Below are positions 6,890 through 12,444 of a DNA stretch of 12,444 nucleotides, in pieces. The DNA is taken from the NCBI GenBank assembly GCA_007123395.1, contig SKLD01000131.1, forward strand, positions 1 to 12,444, read 5' to 3'. How positions within the stretch are numbered: position 1 is the first letter of the stretch; each line of letters starts with the position of its first letter. Position numbers and translations under genes: made by a program. The notes under the pieces were generated by a model. The model ran no database searches. It was not told the DNA's origin and saw only the letters and a list, made by a program, of their open reading frames with translations. This stretch comes from Opitutales bacterium (lineage in GTDB: Bacteria; Verrucomicrobiota; Verrucomicrobiia; Opitutales; Oceanipulchritudinaceae).

Positions 6890-9800
6890 TCAGAATGTGG
6901 CCCACTCGGCATCGGCAAACCGATAGGCATGCGGAAAGGACGATGCCGATGTCCAATACCACTCATTGTCTTCGAAGACAAACATATATATGCTCTCGGG
7001 CTCATCGCTGAGCAGGTAAAGCATGCCCGCGCGGGGATGAAAAACATACGGACGGTCGAAGGGATCGTAATACTCTCCGAAGCCGCGAAAATACTTCCAT
7101 CCGTTTTCCCGAAGCTCGATACCAGGCCATTCAATACGCGGCTCCTCCGGCAGATGGAATATCGAGCGCACGGCACGGCCTGTGTCATCGCCGTCGGGCA
7201 ACGCAATCTCAACGGTCGTCGATCCAAGTGCGGCATTGTATTCGGCACCGTTTCCGGACATCTCACGCCCGATCGTCAAGGTGACGCCGTCGGCACGATA
7301 TTCGGGATCGGAGACGGTTATCTCCATACGGCCGAGACGTTCACGCAGCATGACCAAGGCGGGCTTGTCCGAGGACACACGGGCTCCGCCCGGAAGCTCG
7401 ACCTCTCCGGCAGCAAAGAAGGCGATACCGGTCGTATTGGCCAAGGAGTGGTGAACGGCGTGAGCCGTGTTGTCGTGATGGATTACATCGACGTGCGGGT
7501 CCGCCGCCATCGCAACGGTTTGCTCCATGCTCGCGGCAGGCAGGGTGTAATAGGTGTAGCTCTTACCCTGCGGGTTGAGGCCATGATTCAGCCAAAGCGT
7601 GAGCACGTTCTCAGTCACCTCGCCGGTTCGCGTACCGACTTCGCTGAAATTTCCGGTTACCGGGCGGGCTTCAATGAACGCTTGGTCGTTACCGTGAGGA
7701 ACAATGTAGCCCACATCACGGTGCCAGATCCAACTGCCACCGCCCAGTGAGCGGGTAGCTGACTGCGACTCGGATAGGGTCTGCTGCAAACCGCCCGCGT
7801 TGCTATAGTGAACATCACCCACACGGCGTGTTTGGTTAAGCGTGGTGAAAACCGCTGTGTTCGTGGGTTGGCCGCGGATATCACTCCCGACCGCGACGAC
7901 AACATCATCGAAGAGGAACCAAGACTTCTTCGCCCGCACGCCGTCATGATCCAACTGCATCGCGGCGACACCCAACTGCCCGTCGGTCAGCGTTCCGGCG
8001 TAGCGATTGCGCCCGGCGACGCCCCAGTTTGTTTCGGGCCGAACCGTGAAATTCTGCTCCGCTGTCAGCCCCGGAAGTCTTTCGTAATTCCAGACGACGG
8101 GCATGCGGTCGTACTCGTCTCCATGCACAAGGATAAAATTGATACCATCGCCGAAATGCCGGTTCTTCAAACCTTCATTATTCCCCATCTCATTGCGGAC
8201 GGTCCGTTCGGAGATGAGACGTACCGACGTGTAATAGGACGGTCGGATGTGGCTGATGAACTCACCGAACCAAAACTGTGTCGTTGCATCCACATAGTTG
8301 CTTGCACTCGGTCCACTGGTGAGGCGAACACGGAGGTCACGCAACTCGTCAACGCGGGGGGTATCCATGCGGATGAACCGCTGCAAAACAGCAGCAAAGG
8401 AACCGGCTGCCTGGTGGGCGTTTGTCCGCGTGATACTGCGCCCGCCGGCATTGAAATCAAACCACCGGCCATAGGACATCTTGGCGACCCCATTGAGGAA
8501 GAAGGACTCGATCAGCTCATAGACCTCTGCCGGAAAGTCCCATTCGGATCCGTTTACCAGTTCTATCCCGTTCATGGCCGAGCGAAGAAATTCCAATCCA
8601 TAGGAAGCATTGTGAAGCTGGTAGCCGTGCTCGAAGAAAGTCATGTCCGGATAGAGACCGTTTACCGGTGTGCCCGGGCGGGACCTGAGGCTCAAGGTAC
8701 TCCGCATCTGTTGCAGTGATACCTCCAACTGAACGATATTCCGGTCGAGCAGAGCGCCGATGATGGCGTTGTAGCTCATGTCGGTGAGGTTGGCCCCGCC
8801 GCCGCGCGGGTTGACGAGCATGCCGTCATAGACGCGGCGGAAATAGGCCACGACTTTCGCATGCGTCTCCGCATAGTCGGACTCAAGAAGGTCGGCGAAG
8901 AGGATCACCACGGGCGTCATGCGCCGCTGAAAGCCGATGAAATTGTGCCACCAGTTCCAGTCTTGGTAGTCCGTATCGATCCAGAAGTCGATTCCTTGCA
9001 CAACTTTGTCCGCGAGTTCGGAATCCTCATGGTATTTGCTGTTCGGAGCAAAATAGTTCAACGCGAGGACTTCAAGGTTGGCGAAGTGAATCTCCGCAGC
9101 TCCCGAGTTGTCATAGCTGATATCGGTGAAGCGCCCGTCCTCAAACCTCGCGAGTATCAGGTCCGCTTGTATATCGGATATCGGTCGAAGGAGTTCCGCC
9201 CTAAGTTTGTCACGGAACGCCATCATCGACTCCGTTTCGCCCGGCGTCGGTTCGCGCTCATCGTCAGGATCGGGCAATTCAACCTCCCTCTCGTAGAGCG
9301 TAATCCCCACATCGGCCACACCGATCGCCCGCTGCTCATTGTTGTGCCAGAGCGTGCGCACAGCCAGATAGGCGGGATCCGCATCCCGGAAGAAACTGCC
9401 CGCCCGGTTGACCTCCTCGTGGTTGAGGGTGCCATCAACAAGGTAGTGCCGCCACGACCACACAAGTCCCTCCTCATCCCATGTGAGGGTAACCCGGCTG
9501 TAACCACGGGGTGTGTTCAGAAGATCATTGACGCCGCCGTTGGGAATCTCAAACTGCTCCGGCAGGTTTTCCCCGAAACATTCCACCCAAAAACGGTTTG
9601 GCGCGTTGGGAACGAAGGAAAAAAGGACGTTTTGATCGCGGTCAAGCAGTTGAACACGCCCCTGCGCCGCCGAGCTTCGGGTGAAGACAGTGAGATCAAG
9701 CGATCCTCCCGGCACCGGTCCACCGAGATCAAGAACCGCTTCCGGTGTGGACTCTGTTTCTCCGCCGATGTAGAGATAATTTCCGATCTCGGCCACTCCT

Positions 9801-10705
9801 TGGAGATCGCGCATTTCCTCCAGCTGTCCGGCAAAAGACCAACCCCACGCTTCCAGTTTCGCGAGGGAGTCGAAACGCATATCGTCAAAATCAAAAACGA
9901 CATCGATCAACTCCCCTAAGCCATCATACGGATCATCATCGTCGTCATCGTCCTTCGGCATATACTCCGGATCGCCGGAAACCGTCATGTTCGTGAAGCC
10001 GAAGACCCGCTGCACATGATTATGCGTGGACGTGGAAAGGACGACGCGCGCGGGAGGGCCGCCTTCGAAAAAGCCCGCTTCCTCACCGCTGAACTCAGCG
10101 TTGACCGTACCGTCAAGCCGATGGTTTGAGACGGTCCAACGCACCGTGTCCGCAGTCCAGCGCACAGTCACCACCCCATAGCCTAGTTCATACGGCACTC
10201 CCGGGTTGCGCGCGTTGACCGATCCATCGTTCGGCAGGGTAGTATCCTCCAAGCCGCCGGTGGCCGCCTCGATCTCAAAGCGCACAGGAGAAATCTGCCG
10301 GTGGGCAAACAGCTTGTTGCCCGCCTCGTCTTCAAGGGCGATCCGCCCGTTGGAAAACGAACTCGTGGAAGCAAACAGAGCCGTCAGCATGCCTTCTTCG
10401 AGGGGCGCAAACTCGAAAACAGCCCGCGGCACATCGGCTACGTCGCCACCCACGGTGAGGGCGTTGCCGAGGTTTGGCGCCGCCTGGAGTGCGAAAATTT
10501 GCGCCGTTCCGAGGTCACCGGAAAAGTCCCACCCGGCATCCTGCAACTTCGAGAGGGTGTCATGCGCGGCGGAGTTGATGTCGAAGGAGGCAAGAAACGC
10601 ATCGTCTTCGGCAAAAGCAGACGGACCGTAAGCCAACAAGGCGACCGGCAGCGCGAACAGCGCAGGGATTCTCAAACGAGTCATTCGGGTATCTAATGTG
10701 TTCAT
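6890..10705 (-). CDS. Multidomain PL8 lyase of chondroitin AC / hyaluronate / xanthan lyase type
   Basis: A 1,271-residue secreted lyase cutting a uronic-acid polymer by beta-elimination. Numbering is from the ATG at 10705: signal peptide 1-32 (ends SAFA), two homologous domains at ~36-244 and ~269-471, a linker with seven Asp (252-258), alpha/alpha catalytic domain ~490-790, beta-sandwich ~845-1180, and a Trp/Tyr-rich tail ~1196-1271. The PL8 catalytic set is complete: Asn639 (GGGANLTD), His693 and Tyr702 (FFEHGYQLHNASYG, the usual 9-residue His-Tyr spacing), Arg756 and Arg760 (GGRSITR), and Glu864 (GDEYDRMPVVWNYERLPG). It is longer than plain chondroitin AC lyases (about 700 residues) because of the added N- and C-terminal modules. 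The ATG at 10705 is preferred over one at 10768, because a TATAAT box lies between them and the signal peptide begins soon after 10705; 10684 is a further option. The receptor follows after 18 bp, so cotranslation is likely. Chondroitin, hyaluronan and xanthan are all possible substrates; the sulfatase and ABC-type lyase neighbours favour a sulfated glycosaminoglycan. Confidence 0.92.
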   Translation of the reverse strand: MNTLDTRMTRLRIPALFALPVALLAYGPSAFAEDDAFLASFDINSAAHDTLSKLQDAGWDFSGDLGTAQIFALQAAPNLGNALTVGGDVADVPRAVFEFAPLEEGMLTALFASTSSFSNGRIALEDEAGNKLFAHRQISPVRFEIEAATGGLEDTTLPNDGSVNARNPGVPYELGYGVVTVRWTADTVRWTVSNHRLDGTVNAEFSGEEAGFFEGGPPARVVLSTSTHNHVQRVFGFTNMTVSGDPEYMPKDDDDDDDPYDGLGELIDVVFDFDDMRFDSLAKLEAWGWSFAGQLEEMRDLQGVAEIGNYLYIGGETESTPEAVLDLGGPVPGGSLDLTVFTRSSAAQGRVQLLDRDQNVLFSFVPNAPNRFWVECFGENLPEQFEIPNGGVNDLLNTPRGYSRVTLTWDEEGLVWSWRHYLVDGTLNHEEVNRAGSFFRDADPAYLAVRTLWHNNEQRAIGVADVGITLYEREVELPDPDDEREPTPGETESMMAFRDKLRAELLRPISDIQADLILARFEDGRFTDISYDNSGAAEIHFANLEVLALNYFAPNSKYHEDSELADKVVQGIDFWIDTDYQDWNWWHNFIGFQRRMTPVVILFADLLESDYAETHAKVVAYFRRVYDGMLVNPRGGGANLTDMSYNAIIGALLDRNIVQLEVSLQQMRSTLSLRSRPGTPVNGLYPDMTFFEHGYQLHNASYGLEFLRSAMNGIELVNGSEWDFPAEVYELIESFFLNGVAKMSYGRWFDFNAGGRSITRTNAHQAAGSFAAVLQRFIRMDTPRVDELRDLRVRLTSGPSASNYVDATTQFWFGEFISHIRPSYYTSVRLISERTVRNEMGNNEGLKNRHFGDGINFILVHGDEYDRMPVVWNYERLPGLTAEQNFTVRPETNWGVAGRNRYAGTLTDGQLGVAAMQLDHDGVRAKKSWFLFDDVVVAVGSDIRGQPTNTAVFTTLNQTRRVGDVHYSNAGGLQQTLSESQSATRSLGGGSWIWHRDVGYIVPHGNDQAFIEARPVTGNFSEVGTRTGEVTENVLTLWLNHGLNPQGKSYTYYTLPAASMEQTVAMAADPHVDVIHHDNTAHAVHHSLANTTGIAFFAAGEVELPGGARVSSDKPALVMLRERLGRMEITVSDPEYRADGVTLTIGREMSGNGAEYNAALGSTTVEIALPDGDDTGRAVRSIFHLPEEPRIEWPGIELRENGWKYFRGFGEYYDPFDRPYVFHPRAGMLYLLSDEPESIYMFVFEDNEWYWTSASSFPHAYRFADAEWATF
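6893..7120 (-). other. C-terminal Trp/Tyr-rich module of the larger PL8 lyase
   Basis: The last ~76 residues follow the lyase beta-sandwich and are not part of known PL8 structures that I recall. Landmarks: NGWKYFRGFGEYYDPF, YVFHPRAGMLYLL, FEDNEWYWTS, FPHAYRFADAEW. They match in order and spacing the tail of the LamG-like protein (2579-2812). A shared role such as surface attachment is inferred. Confidence 0.5.
9293..10600 (-). repeat. Tandem duplicated N-terminal domain in the larger PL8 lyase
   Basis: Two degenerate copies of a domain of about 205 residues, at 9974-10600 (copy A) and 9293-9901 (copy B). Paired phrases in the same order: DTLSKLQDAGWDFSGDL / DSLAKLEAWGWSFAGQL; GNALTVGGDVADVPRAVFEF / GNYLYIGGETESTPEAVLDL; GRIALEDEAGNKLF / GRVQLLDRDQNVLF; RLDGTVNAE / LVDGTLNHE. 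The pattern suggests beta-sandwich domains, plausibly carbohydrate-binding. The copies have diverged strongly, so the duplication is old. The family is not one I can name. Confidence 0.75.
9932..9952 (-). other. Seven-aspartate linker between the duplicated domains
   Basis: Seven consecutive GAT/GAC codons lie in the context MPK-D7-PYDGL between copies A and B. The mix of GAT and GAC means it is not a pure trinucleotide tract. Such a run could bind calcium or serve as a flexible acidic spacer; both are inference. Confidence 0.7.
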
Positions 10706-10723
10706 GGGTAGGATGTTAAGAAA

Positions 10724-10736
10724 GATCAATTTAATC
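10724..10736. promoter_or_regulatory. Imperfect dyad in the leader of the larger PL8 gene
   Basis: GATCAATTTAATC on the plus strand is a 13-bp dyad with one mismatched pair (GAT.AA/TT.ATC). It lies between the TATAAT box and the ATG at 10705, where a repressor operator would be expected if that box is used. The surrounding sequence is AT-rich, so chance is a real alternative. Confidence 0.25.
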
Positions 10737-10747
10737 GGAATAGTTAA

Positions 10748-10753
10748 ATTATA
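10748..10753 (-). promoter_or_regulatory. Candidate -10 box TATAAT for the lyase-receptor operon
   Basis: A perfect TATAAT on the minus strand, 42 bp before the ATG at 10705, would give a 5' leader of about 35 nt. No good -35 hexamer is found 16-19 bp upstream, so the promoter may need an activator. An alternative sigma70-like pair further up is TTGCAA, a 17-bp spacer and TAGAAA. The box falls inside the reading frame that would start at 10768, which speaks against that start. Confidence 0.4.
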
Positions 10754-10812
10754 TTGAAAAACACACATTTTCTATGATCGCAGGTGTGGCATTGCAAGCC
10801 CTTTTTGTCGTT

Positions 10813-10839
10813 TTCGTGGATTTCTCGAAGATTCGTGGA
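10813..10839. repeat. Direct repeat TTCGTGGA spaced 19 bp, between sulfatase and lyase genes
   Basis: TTCGTGGA occurs on the plus strand at 10813-10820 and 10832-10839, start-to-start distance 19 bp, close to two helical turns. It lies 60-90 bp upstream of the TATAAT box, where an activator site could sit. No regulator can be named and chance is possible. Confidence 0.3.
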
Positions 10840-10852
10840 AGATTTGAAGCGA

Positions 10853-12444
10853 TTACCGTTCCGCATCATCCGTGATGTGGTCACCGGGGTCGGTTTCCAA
10901 GCCAACGGCTTTTCTCTGCCGCTCCCAAAAGATACGCTCCCAATCCGTCGGCGGAGGCAGTTCTTTGAGCCAATCGCGCAATGCCGTCTTCATTCGCTCT
11001 ACCCGCTCCGGAGACGCGGCGGCCACGTCCTTACCCTCAGAAACATCGCCATCAAGGTGGTGGAGGACGAACTCGTCACTGCGCCCATCCCAGCGGAGCC
11101 ACCAATCGCCCATGCGGACGGAGAGTCCGCCGGGGCCGTAGCGTTCGACGTGTTCGCTTACGGGGTGCGGCAAAGAGGGGTCCGCCGCGTCAAGGTAGGC
11201 TTGATAGCCTTCCCAAAAAGGGAGGTTTTTATTGGACCAGTGGGAAGCATGACTGCCGGCGTAAAAGAGGAAAGCGTGCGGGTCTCCGGTCTGTTCGTCT
11301 TTGAGAAAGGGCAGGAGATCCTTGCCATCGAGAGGCCGTTCCGCGCGAAAAGGAAGGCCGCTCAAGCGCAGGGCCGTGGGGAGAACATCCATCGATGAGA
11401 CCGGTCGACTGTAAAGGCTGCCCGCTTCTACGGCGGGATCACGGGGTAATTTCCACACCATGGGCACGCGGACCCCGCCCTGCTGGAGTTGTCCTTTGAA
11501 GCCCCGCAGGGGCGCGTTGCGCGGATGCGGTGAGTCGGCCACCGCACCGTTGTCGGAGAAATAGACAAAGAAGGTGTTCTCCCACTCTCCCCGCTCTTTG
11601 AGCCACGAGCGGATCTGAGCGAGACCCGCGTCGACGGCACGCAGCTTTGCATAGTAGTTATCCGCCGCGGGATTGCCTGTGTCGAAGGGCGAGAGGTATT
11701 CATCCGGTGCCGGTTCATAGACCGGAATATGAGGCGCGTTGTAGGAGAGAAAGAGGAAGAAGGGTTGGTCGCCGTCGCGGTTCTCCAAGAACGAAAGGGC
11801 CTCCCGAGTGAACGCATCCGTGAGGTATGCCGATTCCTCAATCGGCTCAAATCCCTCAAAGAGGCTGGACGGATTGTAGAAATTCGAACCGGAGGCGGTG
11901 AAGCCAAAGTAGCGGTCGAATCCCCGCCGCAAGGGATGGTCCGCTTCCTTCATGCTCACGCGGTTGAAGCGGTGGTAATCGACGCTGTCCGTCTCCAGCG
12001 GTTCCCGCACGTATTCCCCGAGATGCCACTTTCCGATAATGGCGGTGGCATAGCCGTTTTCATGGAAAGTCTCGGAAAGGAAATGCTCCCCGCGGTCCAC
12101 ACCGGAGGCGACGACATCATTATTGGAATAGACACCGAAGCGCTGTGGATAGCGTCCGGTGATAAAGGCCGCGCGGGACGGACTGCACACGGGAAGCGGC
12201 ACGCTGGCATCGCTGAACCGGACACCTTCCTTCGCAATCGAGCGCAAGGTCGGCATGGACTCCCGTGCCGCCTTCGCCAACCTTTGCGGATCTCCGGCGA
12301 ATAGCTCCGTCACACGGGGATCGGCCTCGGTCGTCGTATGACTTCCCGTGATAAAGGGGTCCACCTGCGCGAAGCCTTGGTCGTCGACCATCACCACGAA
12401 AATGTTGGGGCGGGGCGCCTCCGCCGCCGCCAGTCCCGCAAGGC
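10853..12444 (-). CDS. Formylglycine-dependent sulfatase (S1 family), 5' end cut by window edge
   Basis: The last 529 residues of an exported sulfatase that hydrolyses sulfate esters, here probably on glycosaminoglycan fragments. The reading frame is open to the right edge; the first visible residues LAGLAAAEAPRPNIFVVMV are the end of a signal peptide followed by the first beta-strand, so the true start lies just beyond the window. The GTG at 12397 and ATG at 12391 fall inside this strand and are not starts. Visible active-site parts (visible-residue numbering): metal-binding Asp20-Asp21 (VDDQG), Cys86 in CSPSRAAFITGR (Cys matured to formylglycine) with Arg90, GKWHLG 137-142, NAPHIP 235-240, FSDNGA 295-300 and Lys316 in RGFKGQLQQGG. 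All key residues are present. The segment between DDQG and the conserved MPTL is about 20 residues longer than I expect for the family. The overall pattern resembles N-acetylgalactosamine-6-sulfatase-like enzymes, but sulfate position cannot be read from sequence. Maturation needs a formylglycine-generating enzyme encoded elsewhere. The lyase gene follows after 147 bp on the same strand. Confidence 0.93.
   Translation of the reverse strand, partial: LAGLAAAEAPRPNIFVVMVDDQGFAQVDPFITGSHTTTEADPRVTELFAGDPQRLAKAARESMPTLRSIAKEGVRFSDASVPLPVCSPSRAAFITGRYPQRFGVYSNNDVVASGVDRGEHFLSETFHENGYATAIIGKWHLGEYVREPLETDSVDYHRFNRVSMKEADHPLRRGFDRYFGFTASGSNFYNPSSLFEGFEPIEESAYLTDAFTREALSFLENRDGDQPFFLFLSYNAPHIPVYEPAPDEYLSPFDTGNPAADNYYAKLRAVDAGLAQIRSWLKERGEWENTFFVYFSDNGAVADSPHPRNAPLRGFKGQLQQGGVRVPMVWKLPRDPAVEAGSLYSRPVSSMDVLPTALRLSGLPFRAERPLDGKDLLPFLKDEQTGDPHAFLFYAGSHASHWSNKNLPFWEGYQAYLDAADPSLPHPVSEHVERYGPGGLSVRMGDWWLRWDGRSDEFVLHHLDGDVSEGKDVAAASPERVERMKTALRDWLKELPPPTDWERIFWERQRKAVGLETDPGDHITDDAER

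Noticed and set aside
5195..7750. An 851-codon open frame on the plus strand, antisense to the receptor and the 3' part of the larger lyase
   Set aside because: It lies fully opposite two genes with clear family motifs, crosses their junction, has no recognisable domain or signal peptide, and has the Arg/His/Val/Gly-rich make-up of antisense shadow frames.
7808..9919. Two plus-strand open frames of 303 and 352 codons
   Set aside because: Both are antisense to the larger PL8 lyase, which is intact from signal peptide to tail; they look like composition-driven shadows.
10706..10768. Upstream start of the larger lyase at 10768
   Set aside because: The extra 21 residues (MCVFQYNLTIPIKLIFLNILP) precede a complete signal peptide, are encoded by AT-rich DNA unlike the gene, and overlap the TATAAT box.
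12391..12397. GTG at 12397 or ATG at 12391 as sulfatase start
   Set aside because: The frame stays open to the window edge and encodes RPNIFVVMVDDQG preceded by a signal-peptide end; starting here would remove the first core strand.

Overview
The window reads as one co-oriented gene cluster, entirely on the minus strand, for breaking down a sulfated glycosaminoglycan of the chondroitin/dermatan sulfate or hyaluronan type. In transcription order (right to left) it holds a formylglycine sulfatase (5' end cut by the window edge), a large family-8 polysaccharide lyase (PL8) of the chondroitin AC / hyaluronate / xanthan lyase type, a TonB-dependent outer-membrane receptor, a small secreted protein with a LamG-like jelly-roll and an aromatic C-terminal module, and a second PL8 lyase of the chondroitinase ABC type (3' end cut by the window edge). 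Every protein whose start is visible begins with a signal peptide, and the sulfatase shows the tail of one.

The organism is a Gram-negative bacterium with TonB-dependent uptake. No SusD-like gene sits next to the receptor, which argues against a typical Bacteroidota locus. The receptor N-terminus (VYILPEFRVDG...GYLATNAVSGTRLR), the weak or absent Shine-Dalgarno sequences at most starts, and the W/Y-rich C-terminal module all resemble what I know from Verrucomicrobiota, especially marine Opitutales/Puniceicoccales. This assignment is an inference from style, not a proof.

Layout on the minus strand: sulfatase 12444-10853; 147-bp gap with a perfect TATAAT box, an imperfect dyad and a direct repeat; PL8 lyase 10705-6890; 18-bp gap; TonB receptor 6871-3674; 39-bp gap; LamG-like protein 3634-2558; 171-bp gap with two perfect dyads and a purine-rich ribosome site; chondroitinase ABC-like lyase 2386-1. 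No intergenic stretch exceeds 300 bp. I saw no tRNA, rRNA, CRISPR array, transposase or attachment site.

Proposed joint function (inference): the two lyases cut the uronic-acid-containing polymer by beta-elimination to unsaturated oligosaccharides, the receptor imports them across the outer membrane, the sulfatase removes sulfate esters, and the LamG-like protein may bind glycan at the cell surface. The unsaturated glucuronyl hydrolase (GH88/GH105), inner-membrane transporter, sulfatase-maturing enzyme and regulator expected for a full pathway are not in the window. The most unusual points are the duplicated N-terminal domain joined by a seven-aspartate linker in the larger lyase, the related C-terminal module on both that lyase and the LamG-like protein, and the pairing of two distantly related PL8 lyases in one cluster.
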